DNA of 64,000 nucleotides from NCBI GenBank assembly GCA_034401795.1, contig CM067367.1:31960942-32024941 (forward strand), read 5' to 3'. Below the pieces are notes generated by a model that was not told where the DNA came from, ran no database searches, and saw only the letters and a list, made by a program, of their open reading frames with translations. Source of the stretch: Chaetoderma sp. LZ-2023a (taxonomy: Eukaryota > Mollusca > Caudofoveata > Chaetodermatida > Chaetodermatidae). Positions 59,901 to 64,000 of the stretch are shown in pieces. The position numbers were made by a program, and so were the translations under genes. The number at the start of each line of letters is the position of its first letter. Positions within the stretch are counted from its first letter, which is position 1.

Positions 59901-62125
59901 CTCGGATCTTACGGAGAACGACGTCAGCAGATATTCGTGTTCAAAATACCGTGGCTGACACATATTTTCATATCTGCCGATCGCCTGTTGGGGTTTAAAG
60001 AAGGCGATCATCCGGCATATTTCGTTGTTAACACATGTCCCAGATTCTTTGGGGTTAGAAATTGGAACAAAAAATTTGGACATCAGTAATATTATAATTA
60101 CATGTTGTTATATTAGGCCAAAGGCATCATTTTGAATCTAGTCATCAGTATCCGCCATTTTGGATCTACATTTCTCGCCTCAGTACATAAACATTTTGTA
60201 ATGGTCTCAGTGGAAAGCTAGATATTAAAGCATAAAAAAGTGTTGTTGCTTTTGAAAGAAATTTGATAGAAATATCGCAATACCACCAATAAAAATGCAA
60301 TAAAATAATGCAATAATACTGCGTGCAGGTAAATGGAACACACAATATTTTACCTGCATTCCGCATACCCGCTTTCCATTCCGCACCCCGCGTGCCAGGT
60401 AAACACAGCTTTAGTGACATCGTCAAAAGATAATTATTTCAATCATTTTCACACATTTGAAGATTTGATCAAAATACAGCAGAAATAAGTAATTATTTTA
60501 ACGACCTTTTTATTGGACATGTGAAAAAGATGTGTTTTCACTATTACTTTTTTCAGGGTCCAAAAAATGTCCATAACTGTTAAAGAAATGAAACAAACTG
60601 ATCCAGTTTTCATGTCAGACGGCATATGCCAGTTGCTGTCAAACACGGCATGTTGATTTCACCAAACATAATAATAATTCAGTTCTACGGATGCACCGAA
60701 TGGGCATGGAGTGCTTATGTTGTCTTCAAATCTAGATTGATTTTTCTCACTCACGTGCCCAATCCAAACACCGCCATAGTTTCTATATATGGCAAACATG
60801 AAAATAATTTTAACATTTTATGTTATGCAAAACAATCCTTATTTACATTTTAAACACCAGATTTACTACTTTATAAAGCAAGGATACAGGATTTTGATTT
60901 TGAAAATGGTGTTGCGCCTGTCTATATATACTGAGTATTATGAAAAATGGAATTTGACCAGGTCTAGATTTACTACAATAAATTAAGTTGTACTCCATTT
61001 TCAGCGGCGTTTGTATCATTATTTTTGCTAACAAACTCTCCTGTTGTCATATCAGAGACAGTTGTGTCATATCACCATCTTATCGCTAGATAAATTTAAA
61101 CAGATTTACATTCCTGTTAGAAACTGGTACCTAAGTACACAAAAATTAAGGAATTAAAATTTTTTAAGTCATGTATTCACTTGCTAATTACTAAATACAA
61201 GTAATTTATTGACATTATGCAATCAGCAAAACTGACAATAATACCCTGTTAGAAACCAGTACTCGGACCATATACTTCTATGATGCTTTTTTCGCAATAC
61301 GGACAAAGCGGTAAAATTAAATAACAGAAATAAACTAGAGTTCCGAATAGAGGTATCATACCCACTCCACTGGCAGTAATCCTCCTCTGCCGCAAGTGCA
61401 GGATTACCGCCAGTAGAGGAGAGTATGATACCCCTTCTCAGAGTTCCTGTACGACTTTTCATGAGGGGTAAGAATCTCACTTGGTCTGAACAGGTGGAAC
61501 CATATTAACACTCGAATTTGTTCAAGAAAATTTCAATTTTCTCATAGGAAATGTCAATTTGCAGTTAAGGACTATTTTGGAAAATTTACCATTGGAATGA
61601 TGCTCGGCCATTCATTCCAGCGGTAAAATTGTCAAAAATAGTCTTCTCTTGGTATACAAATGGACATTTCCCAAGACCAATGCGTTTTTTGCTGATATGA
61701 GTGTCAAAGGGTTAATGTGTATATAGGCCTATAGCAAAACAGGACATGTTTTTTTTGGCAAATTCTGTTGAATATTTTGAAACAAATTTGACTAGGAGCT
61801 GTCTTAGTTTCGAAATATACAAACAACCTTCCTATAGTCGTGTTAAAATTATAACACTGTTATAACAATGGTTAATGATTCATAGGTAATTATCTCCCTT
61901 GTATATAAAGCAATTCAATTGTCAACGTTAATCAATATTATTTTATTATGCCCACTTTTGTCCATGCGTGTCCACAGCTTGGACGAAGAAATATCTCACA
62001 GGCAGGACGATGTGTCTTTTCAGACCTGGACCCCAAATAAGGCATTGTTGCGGATCAACTAAATATTCTGCACAAATCACAACATTCACAAACAAAGAAA
62101 TCAGGGCACTTTTCAAAAACGACAT
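34545..62125 (-). CDS. POGLUT2/3: POGLUT2/POGLUT3 (KDELC) protein O-glucosyltransferase, complete 10-exon gene
   Basis: ER-resident GT90 enzyme; vertebrate POGLUT2/3 transfer glucose from UDP-glucose to Ser in EGF repeats (for example of Notch). Exons: 62125-61956, 52008-51803, 49890-49679, 47877-47800, 46029-45863, 43255-43018, 40522-40313, 37983-37894, 35632-35522, 34565-34545. Joined, they give 1503 nt, 500 codons plus taa, with every phase matching and GT-AG ends; human POGLUT2 is 502 residues. Residues 1-20 form a signal peptide. A filamin-type domain follows ([36 protein letters not shown]). The CAP10/GT90 domain includes [36 protein letters not shown] (about 302-312), [22 protein letters not shown] (365 on). 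The end is KQKDEL. It is one gene of the two-member vertebrate family, so 2 versus 3 cannot be assigned. Introns are packed with repeats. Confidence 0.96.
34645..34882. repeat. TTAA-type MITE family A, copy 7 (POGLUT intron 9)
   Basis: Begins ttaaccctttactggtc; right end eroded (attaaaggtctaaa). Foldback core present. Confidence 0.8.
35250..35460 (+). repeat. Family D repeat with half a family C palindrome
   Basis: Only the right palindrome arm (caaattagtttcaaaatatt then caacag, 35262-35284) is present. It is followed by gacatacaattcgtacaac and gacagactattaagcg as in other family D copies. Confidence 0.65.
35522..35632 (-). CDS. POGLUT2/3: POGLUT coding exon 9
   Basis: 111 nt, phase 0 at both ends; acceptor tactttcag, donor gtgagt. 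Encodes [20 protein letters not shown] followed by a Cys-containing tail ([11 protein letters not shown]), equivalent to the vertebrate pre-KDEL segment (CTCHRKKT). Confidence 0.95.
35900..37660 (-). repeat. Family E tandem block 2 (POGLUT intron 8)
   Basis: At least two diverged ~560-bp units with aagatggccgcc words. The landmark aca(t)ttgattggtccatgg is at about 36580 with a diverged version near 37150. The block ends at 37615-37655 with the cacttggcctttcaggccag hairpin. The strand given is that of the gene; the repeat itself reads on the plus strand. Confidence 0.65.
37785..37850. repeat. MITE family A, terminal fragment
   Basis: Only ggacatttttatgagaaaat and gatttggccattaagggtaa remain. 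Confidence 0.45.
37894..37983 (-). CDS. POGLUT2/3: POGLUT coding exon 8
   Basis: 90 nt, phase 0; acceptor cttattttag, donor gtacat. Encodes [20 protein letters not shown] then [10 protein letters not shown], collinear with human AKKIAKAGQEFARNNLM. Confidence 0.95.
38408..38527. repeat. Foldback element (POGLUT intron 7)
   Basis: Arms ttttgccgggggtacaggct and agcctgtaccaccgccaaaa are inverted copies, also pairing gcatgcgcaaac with gtttgcgtgc. The loop is only aaatatatttccc. A compact, GC-rich hairpin of about 115 bp. Confidence 0.7.
38811..38876. repeat. Family C palindrome, copy 4
   Basis: ctgtggaatattttgaaatt ... aatttcaaaatattcaacag around acgactagaagaccagtc. Confidence 0.8.
38985..39290 (+). 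repeat. Family D repeat with complete family C palindrome
   Basis: Encloses the palindrome 39128-39220, whose arms (ctgttgaatattttgaaac and mirror) are near-perfect around gctgttgctgtctatgacag. Upstream are ctagctaagctccac and gatcgatcgatc. Confidence 0.75.
39295..39545 (+). repeat. Family E-related fragment
   Basis: Contains caagatggccgccggtgac and ctatgaagtttcagataag, resembling pieces of block 2 near 36000. Confidence 0.5.
39581..39818. repeat. TTAA-type MITE family A, copy 8 (POGLUT intron 7)
   Basis: Begins ttaaccctttaagccttg and ends gttaaagggttaa. Long arms flank gactggctcagttatcgagc. It abuts copy 9 through a shared ttaa. Confidence 0.87.
39815..40046. repeat. TTAA-type MITE family A, copy 9 (POGLUT intron 7)
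   Basis: Begins ttaatggtcatatttag and ends accataaacggttaa. Arms as in other copies. Confidence 0.85.
40313..40522 (-). CDS. POGLUT2/3: POGLUT coding exon 7 (GT90 core)
   Basis: 210 nt, phase 0; acceptor atttaatag, donor gtagtc. Encodes [20 protein letters not shown], then [20 protein letters not shown] and a [15 protein letters not shown] helix. This is the most conserved part of the family, near the nucleotide-sugar site. Confidence 0.96.
40590..40649. repeat. (ATCT)n microsatellite
   Basis: About 15 uninterrupted atct units in POGLUT intron 6, next to the last bases of a tacatgtacc palindrome. Confidence 0.92.
40650..40752. repeat. Family C palindrome, extended copy
   Basis: The usual arms are extended outward by acatgtacctatacagg and its mirror cctatacaggtacatgt, making a palindrome of about 100 bp with a minimal centre. 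Confidence 0.8.
41429..41604. repeat. TTAA-type MITE family B, copy 2
   Basis: Begins ttaacccttataactg and ends agcaagagttaa, with gacagcaacatcatccacc in the middle as in the other copies. Confidence 0.7.
42236..42673 (+). repeat. LTR-like repeat (family G), plus orientation
   Basis: About 438 bp starting tgtttaagg and ending gcatgtaaca, matching the complement of the interrupted copy at 14373-14985. No coding capacity. Possibly a solo LTR; no target duplication was identified. Confidence 0.5.
43018..43255 (-). CDS. POGLUT2/3: POGLUT coding exon 6 (GT90 core)
   Basis: 238 nt. It begins with the third base of an Arg codon split as AG/A; acceptor tcttgacag, donor gtatgt. Encodes [35 protein letters not shown], the [15 protein letters not shown] segment and SISFFDFFK. 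The WRGRDSR motif is a signature of CAP10/GT90 enzymes. Confidence 0.96.
43410..43985 (+). repeat. Family D repeat with nested MITE A (POGLUT intron 5)
   Basis: Order: ctaagctccacccacac, gatcgattgatc, palindrome C (43538-43603), MITE A (43613-43840), aaatacaattcgtacaac, gattatgatgtcatatgatt. The MITE splits the family D sequence at ttaaa. Confidence 0.7.
43613..43840. repeat. TTAA-type MITE family A, copy 10
   Basis: Begins ttaaccctttaatgactg and ends cgaaagtgttaa. It is inserted into family D DNA at a ttaa that intact copies retain as attaaatagta. Confidence 0.85.
44175..44191. repeat. Poly-G tract
   Basis: About 15 consecutive G on the plus strand; a likely assembly or sequencing weak spot. 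Confidence 0.9.
44255..44510 (-). repeat. Repeat related to 20990-21640
   Basis: Contains gaccttgaccatgtga, tccaagtttagttcccaca and gacattgacctcgtgacctt. Diverged. Confidence 0.45.
44773..44865. repeat. Family C palindrome, copy 5
   Basis: ttgttgaatattttgaaatt ... ttgcaaaatattcaacag around gactggaagctgttgctgc. Confidence 0.75.
45150..45600 (-). repeat. Family D repeat, inverted orientation, with palindrome C
   Basis: Read on the minus strand it shows the family D order: ctagctcagctccaccc (45540-45556), palindrome (45371-45463), then tgacgt-type words to 45230. The palindrome arms are nearly perfect around gggcgctgttgctgcctatg. Confidence 0.7.
45863..46029 (-). CDS. POGLUT2/3: POGLUT coding exon 5
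   Basis: 167 nt, starts in phase 0 and ends with two bases of an Arg codon; acceptor ttctttcgcag, donor gtattg. Encodes [20 protein letters not shown] then [20 protein letters not shown] and [10 protein letters not shown], the N-terminal part of the catalytic domain. Confidence 0.96.
46170..46320 (+). repeat. Truncated family D repeat with half palindrome C
   Basis: ctcaagctaagctctac, gatcgatcgatcc, then gctgttacatattttgaaac, cut off at 46320 by a G-rich run. The sequence to its right (46335-46680) is unassigned. Confidence 0.6.
46690..47650 (+). repeat. Family E block 3 (POGLUT intron 4)
   Basis: One and a half units with aatggccgcc words and acattttgattggcccacgg. It ends at 47650 with cacttggcctttcaggtgag: the 3' hairpin is here shortened by loss of part of one arm. 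Confidence 0.65.
47666..47747. repeat. Family C palindrome, copy 6
   Basis: ctgttgaatactttggactt ... aagtccaaaatattcaacag. Arms near-perfect, directly after family E block 3. Confidence 0.8.
47800..47877 (-). CDS. POGLUT2/3: POGLUT coding exon 4
   Basis: 78 nt, phase 0; acceptor ttcatttacag, donor gtaagt. Encodes [20 protein letters not shown] then LSLTRK, matching human [20 protein letters not shown]. Confidence 0.95.
47887..47967. repeat. (AAAT)n/(AT)n microsatellite
   Basis: About nine aaat-type units grade into ataaat and then about 13 at units, very close to the exon 4 acceptor. Its minus-strand reading is T-rich, i.e. an extended polypyrimidine/T tract. Confidence 0.88.
48213..48912. 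repeat. 28-bp minisatellite, 25 copies (POGLUT intron 3)
   Basis: The unit begins ccatgtacaagtacaaac and ends gtgacatctg. It recurs every 28 bp without indels; the only difference I see is a c-to-t in the last unit. Because 28 is not a multiple of 3 and the minus-strand unit has no stop in any frame, all three minus frames stay open for over 220 codons and each repeats every 28 residues. This is a periodicity artefact rather than a gene. Homogeneity points to recent expansion or active conversion. Confidence 0.97.
48990..49150. repeat. MITE family A, highly diverged copy
   Basis: Contains ccatgggaatgacttgctca ... gtgccggtcattccaatggc, the family A centre, with eroded arms. Confidence 0.45.
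49222..49434. repeat. TTAA-type MITE family B, copy 3
   Basis: Begins ttaacccttaccattctaat and ends with the mirror attagaatgacaagggctaa. The centre is tgttgctgtcatagacagca. Best preserved B copy. Confidence 0.82.
49436..49665. repeat. TTAA-type MITE family A, copy 11
   Basis: Immediately after the family B copy. Arms ccatttgcagtccaagagaa and cttggctggcaaatggac. Termini eroded. Confidence 0.75.
49679..49890 (-). CDS. POGLUT2/3: POGLUT coding exon 3
   Basis: 212 nt, starts in phase 1 (Gly split G/GC) and ends in phase 0; acceptor tatactaacag, donor gtacaa. Encodes [10 protein letters not shown], a [19 protein letters not shown] segment and YRIIDNQ, linking the filamin-type and catalytic domains. 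Confidence 0.95.
50105..50845. repeat. MITE family A copy 12, split by ~450 bp
   Basis: The left half (50108-50290, through aatgactggctcattaac) and the right half (50770-50845, cttctcttggcctgcaaatg) are separated by unassigned AT-rich DNA, so something inserted into or expanded the copy. Confidence 0.6.
51215..51445. repeat. TTAA-type MITE family A, copy 13 (POGLUT intron 2)
   Basis: Core arms tccatttgcaagccaagaga and ctcttggcccgcaaatggac around gactggtttgattatcgagc. Ends with attgaccaataaaaggttaa. Confidence 0.8.
51545..51775. repeat. MITE family A, diverged copy 14 (POGLUT intron 2)
   Basis: Contains tgtccatttacaacacaa ... cttcgtttggcctgcaaat. The right part comes within 30 bp of the exon 2 donor. 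Confidence 0.6.
51803..52008 (-). CDS. POGLUT2/3: POGLUT coding exon 2 (filamin-type domain)
   Basis: 206 nt; acceptor tgtgtttcag, donor gtaagt. Completes an Asn codon (AA/T), giving [11 protein letters not shown]. It then encodes [20 protein letters not shown] and [18 protein letters not shown], the conserved filamin-repeat signature of KDELC proteins. Confidence 0.96.
52020..53050. other. POGLUT intron 1, unassigned part
   Basis: No gene. A perfect 11-bp-stem hairpin agtgtatgtgc/gcacatacact lies at 52190-52216. The segment 52100-52190 loosely resembles 43300-43390 (cccg(c/t)ttttgtc(g/a)ca ... gttga(a/g)tccta). Confidence 0.4.
53056..53132. repeat. Family C palindrome, diverged copy
   Basis: ctgttgaatattctgaatat ... 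gttcaaaatattcaacag. Confidence 0.65.
53545..53790. repeat. Two ~130-bp direct repeats
   Basis: aaatttggtatgtgtgttac (53553) and aaatttgatatctgagttac (53682) each lead into a(t/c)atga(g/t)tgcgg(g/a)gtgcaa and tacatttggc. An open minus frame across it (53277-53801) has no recognisable homology. Confidence 0.55.
53790..54114. repeat. Inverted/direct repeat cluster beside the DIRS element
   Basis: The words caatactcaccat(c/t)ctatt occur directly at 53818 and 54089 and inverted at 54020-54041. The segment 53790-53843 pairs with 54016-54074 over about 55 bp. Between them lies a perfect 13-bp-stem hairpin (acgggtactcggc / gccgagtacccgt, 53901-53934). It could be the 3' terminal region of the DIRS element, which in this class has complex terminal repeats. 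Confidence 0.55.
53901..53934. repeat. Perfect 13-bp stem hairpin
   Basis: acgggtactcggc, 8-nt loop, gccgagtacccgt. Confidence 0.9.
54600..55640 (-). pseudogene. DIRS tyrosine recombinase, frameshifted
   Basis: The N-terminal core-binding part is at 55640-55190 ([37 protein letters not shown]). The catalytic part follows with [16 protein letters not shown] (first Arg), [15 protein letters not shown] and, after a slip near 54900, [12 protein letters not shown] (the H-x-x-R pair), [20 protein letters not shown] (Trp and the nucleophile Tyr). All active-site residues can be seen, though two frameshifts (near 55195 and 54900) separate them. In intact elements the enzyme inserts a circular DNA intermediate. 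Confidence 0.85.
55640..56400 (-). pseudogene. DIRS RNase H and C-terminal extension
   Basis: RNase H motifs: [11 protein letters not shown] (Asp), [13 protein letters not shown] (Glu), [19 protein letters not shown] (Asp) and [14 protein letters not shown] (last Asp), across a slip near 56150. The extension that follows, [29 protein letters not shown] and [13 protein letters not shown], is typical of DIRS polyproteins, where it has sometimes been labelled methyltransferase-like. Confidence 0.82.
56400..57547 (-). pseudogene. DIRS reverse transcriptase
   Basis: Upstream segment with [18 protein letters not shown] and [13 protein letters not shown]. After a frameshift near 57230 come [38 protein letters not shown] (first Asp), [19 protein letters not shown] and the active-site box [11 protein letters not shown]. 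After that, [22 protein letters not shown] is the connection block. A further frameshift near 56690 joins it to the RNase H. The catalytic Asp residues are retained. Confidence 0.88.
57560..58707 (-). pseudogene. DIRS gag-like region
   Basis: Starts at the ATG at 58707 ([20 protein letters not shown]), slips near 58320, then continues with [20 protein letters not shown] and a long helical middle. A very basic tail ([26 protein letters not shown]) follows, which would bind RNA. No homology to named domains; the assignment is by position before the RT and by the basic tail. Confidence 0.6.
58708..59360 (-). other. 5' part of the DIRS element, unassigned
   Basis: GC-rich DNA with minus-strand open pieces, including an acidic [14 protein letters not shown] stretch near 59090-59050. 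It may be an N-terminal gag extension or untranslated leader. Confidence 0.4.
59361..61336. other. POGLUT intron 1, unassigned
   Basis: No gene. Near 59880-59940 is a less AT-rich patch (gacacccgggtgtgacgtca) that could be the DIRS start region. The rest is AT-rich. Confidence 0.35.
61345..61439. mobile_element. 95-bp foldback MITE with 8-bp target duplication
   Basis: Inverted arms: aggtatcatac...ctggcagtaatcct and aggattaccgccag...gtatgatacccctt. It is flanked by agagttcc on both sides (61337-61344 and 61440-61447). The 8-bp duplication is exact. Confidence 0.8.
61499..61715. repeat. TTAA-type MITE family A, copy 15 (POGLUT intron 1)
   Basis: Right end gtcaaagggttaa. Arms and centre shortened (gaatgatgctcggccattc). 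Confidence 0.75.
61764..61827. repeat. Family C palindrome, truncated copy
   Basis: ctgttgaatattttgaaac ... gtttcgaaatatacaaac; much of the centre is deleted. Confidence 0.55.
61956..62125 (-). CDS. POGLUT2/3: POGLUT coding exon 1 (signal peptide)
   Basis: 170 nt from the ATG at 62125 (context accaaaATG, A at -3) to an AA/gtgggc donor. Encodes a hydrophobic leader [19 protein letters not shown], then [20 protein letters not shown] and VQAVDTHGQ, matching human [27 protein letters not shown]. In-frame ATGs upstream (62257) were rejected because the signal peptide begins here in the family. The donor is weak, but it is the one that keeps phase with exon 2 and restores an N-F-T junction. Confidence 0.93.
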
Positions 62126-62640
62126 TTTGGTGTATGTTTCAAAATCGTGAATTTGATTTCCGCCATGTGCTGCTGCTGTCAAACTTGTGGCACGCTTTGG
62201 AGCGAAGAATTTCATTGGCTGAAGCTTTAATGAGAAAGGCCAATCAAAAAGAGTCACAGATCGCGTCCAAACTTTACTCGCCTCGCCAATCTCCGCTAAT
62301 TTTCAAAATGTCATTTACGACAATTCTCAAATTCCTGTTTACAAAATTGGTCTTGTTCTGTAATTAATGTTTATTCTGATATTTATTGTGTAAACTCCTT
62401 AAATTAATGGAGAAAATACCGAATTTAAATATAAACCTTTAAGGTGACGGCGGGAGTGAAGCGCATTAGTAGAACCGAGGCGCATGTGCATTATCGTCCT
62501 TTCTCGCAATTTATCGTGCTGGACGTGAGGTCGCCATTACCGTTCTGCGAGAATTGGGACGTGATTTCGCTAAAACCTTCGCCTACGGAAGTTGAAAGCG
62601 TCTACTGCTAGGATCCGAGGTTTGAAAGACACCAACTTAT
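62126..62640. promoter_or_regulatory. Probable promoter region of POGLUT, possibly bidirectional
   Basis: Lies between the POGLUT start (minus) and a plus-strand gene whose coding exon is at 63622. A locally GC-richer patch (62445-62600) has gcgcatgtgc at 62480-62489, one mismatch from the NRF1 palindrome. By position and composition it could hold both start sites. Confidence 0.4.
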
Positions 62641-63059
62641 CACCTGCCAAATTTGATTTGATTGACAACACCTTTACATTACTGGCAATTTTACAATCAA
62701 TATTTGTCACGCCCTAGCAAACCCACACTGATCACGTCGTTTAATCAAGTTTGTTAGGATTATTTTAATTTTTTTATCACAAAAATTCGTCTGCTAAAAA
62801 TAGACTACACCTAAAGCGTAAACAAATAGTAAAAAAAGCTTGTACGGAATTGTGTATTCCTCAGACTCTAAGAAGTAACCTATCGATCAATAATGGTCTC
62901 ACTAGTTTAACATCATTTTTAGTATGTGGCATGCCATGTAGAGCCACGCCCACCTTGATGATAGTCATACACTAACCCTCACTCAAGAGGTCTATGCCGA
63001 GTAAATTTTGAAAGCACCGTCCATGAGATAGTAATCGTTAATCACGATTCATATGACAG

Positions 63060-63156
63060 TAGTCCACAGAGGGACTACGATGGACTCGCTCTGCTCAGCA
63101 CGTAGTGGCTGAGTCCTGGGAGTCCATCGTAGTCAACGTAGTCCCTGTGTGGACTA
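63060..63156. mobile_element. 97-bp foldback MITE with 9-bp target duplication
   Basis: Ends tagtccacagagggactacg and the mirror of tagtccacacagggactacg pair almost perfectly. An exact atatgacag flanks it on both sides (63051-63059, 63157-63165). 8-9 bp duplications occur with Merlin- and Mutator-type elements; its ends do not match the Merlin-like element at 1.7 kb. Confidence 0.85.
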
Positions 63157-63621
63157 ATATGACAGATCCCTAGTCACAGCCAATAGTCAGGAAATGTAAT
63201 GGAAATAGAGGTTTTCAGAGTACCCCTGTGACCAGCTTGATTGTAAATACCATAGATATTGTATATAAGTTGGCTAGATTGCTCATGCGCATACCCTGAC
63301 TATGGGCCTAGTTGTCGACTTGTCGCTACCACGGATGACTCAAGCTCAGTAAATTGCAATTGTTCACCATTAAACAGGGCTTCTCCTAGTGGAAGTATGG
63401 GAGTCCTATGCTCCCAAAGTTCATGTTTAGACTCCCCCAAAAGGACTTCCTCTTTTTTGGCCCTGACATCTCTAAACACAATGTTTTAAACCAAATTACT
63501 TGTATTTGAACCATTTTAGACTTCCATGTTTCTTGCTTGGACTCCCATTAGCTTAGCGGAAGGCCTACTATTAAAGTGTTAATTTCTTGCCCTGGTCTTT
63601 ATTTACCATGTTTATTTCTAG

Positions 63622-63787
63622 ATGATGAATGACGGTGATGCGGTTGTAACTGAATCGCTTGGACCTGGACAGATTGCTATTCAAATTGTGTCTGACCATG
63701 GTCAAATTGTTGACACATGTACAGGATCATTGTCAGATGCAGATCTTCATACAAACCCAGAGCCAGATGGTTCTGATGCTGATCCAG
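63622..63787 (+). CDS. Coding exon of an unidentified gene, N-terminus
   Basis: An open 166-nt stretch follows a good acceptor (tgtttatttctag) and ends at CCAG/gtttgt. Reading from the ATG at 63622 gives 55 codons: MMNDGDAVVTESLGPGQIAI, then QIVSDHGQIVDTCTG and an acidic SLSDADLHTNPEPDGSDADP end. The frame hits a stop right after the donor (gtttgtag), as an intron would. Acidic, low-complexity starts like this are common in nuclear regulators, but I do not recognise the protein. A 5' non-coding exon would be expected near 62.5 kb. The gene continues beyond the right edge. Confidence 0.6.
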
Positions 63788-63823
63788 GTTTGTAGCCAAA
63801 TAATTGTGATTGATTAATCCTTT

Positions 63824-64000
63824 ATCCCTTTAACACTCATATCAGCCAAAAGCGGCTTCTGTAGTGGTCTTGGGAAATGTCCATTTGCAGAGCAAGAGAA
63901 GAAAATTTTTGAAAATTTACCACAGGAATGACTGGCTCGATAACCGAGCCAGTCATTCCAGTAGTAAATTTTCAAAAAGTGTATTCTCTTGCTCTGCAAA
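63824..64000. repeat. TTAA-type MITE family A, copy 16, cut by window end
   Basis: ccctttaacactcatatcag start, near-perfect arms tgcagagcaagagaagaaaa / tattctcttgctctgcaaa around gactggctcgataaccgagc. Confidence 0.88.

Noticed and set aside
62134..62257. Upstream in-frame extension of POGLUT exon 1 (ATG at 62257)
   Set aside because: The signal peptide and family alignment begin at 62125, which has a good start context; the extension is taken as 5' UTR.
63259..63489. 76-codon plus-strand frame as an exon of the right-hand gene
   Set aside because: Cys/Ser-rich with no splice sites in phase with the 63622 exon, and in DNA that looks repetitive.
1..64000. tRNA or rRNA genes
   Set aside because: I saw no convincing cloverleaf with A and B box sequences and no rRNA similarity; a tRNA search program would be needed to be sure.

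Overview
The window is animal nuclear DNA, AT-rich and dominated by repeats. Two conserved bilaterian genes are identifiable by protein similarity. Both have GT-AG introns, so this is not prokaryotic. The mix of elements (Merlin-like, Tc1-like, CR1/L2-like LINEs, a GalEa-like Copia, a DIRS-type retroelement and many foldback MITEs) suggests a marine invertebrate. Repeats ending in a ggcc-hairpin followed by ctaaaa remind me of molluscan genomes, but the taxon is an inference of low to moderate confidence.

Host genes. (1) The first coding exon of PSMD7/Rpn8, a 26S proteasome lid subunit, is on the minus strand at 3641-3815. The rest of the gene lies beyond the left edge, and a Merlin/IS1595-like transposon sits in its first intron. 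(2) A complete POGLUT2/POGLUT3 (KDELC) protein O-glucosyltransferase gene is on the minus strand at 34545-62125. Ten coding exons join in frame to 500 codons plus a stop, from a signal peptide to a C-terminal KDEL. (3) A plus-strand exon at 63622-63787 starts an unidentified gene that runs off the right edge and may share a promoter region with POGLUT.

Layout. 1-3.6 kb: foldback repeat, Merlin-like element, LINE tail. 3.6-4.1 kb: PSMD7 exon 1 and upstream DNA. 4.1-14 kb: a graveyard of at least four CR1/L2-like LINE copies, with a Tc1 element cleanly inserted in the first one and a patch of retroelement ORF1-like and RNase H fragments. 14.4-15 kb: an LTR-like repeat with a nested MITE. 16.5-20.3 kb: a decayed Copia element (gag, protease, integrase, reverse transcriptase, RNase H). 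22.2-25.1 kb: a composite repeat holding a minus-strand LINE of a second family, another copy of which lies at 27.5-28.3 kb. 28.3-31 kb: two tandem-repeat families that both end in a hairpin. 31-34.5 kb: MITEs. 34.5-62.1 kb: POGLUT gene with repeat-filled introns, including a 25-copy, 28-bp minisatellite in intron 3, a ~165-bp degenerate array in intron 6 and a DIRS-type retroelement in intron 1. 61-64 kb: two ~95-bp foldback elements with clear target duplications, and the unknown gene.

No intact autonomous transposon was found. The Tc1 transposase (one internal stop) and the Merlin-like transposase (one frameshift) are the least damaged. The recurring theme is DNA that folds back on itself: at least five unrelated palindromic families, two of them with TTAA-type piggyBac-like ends.
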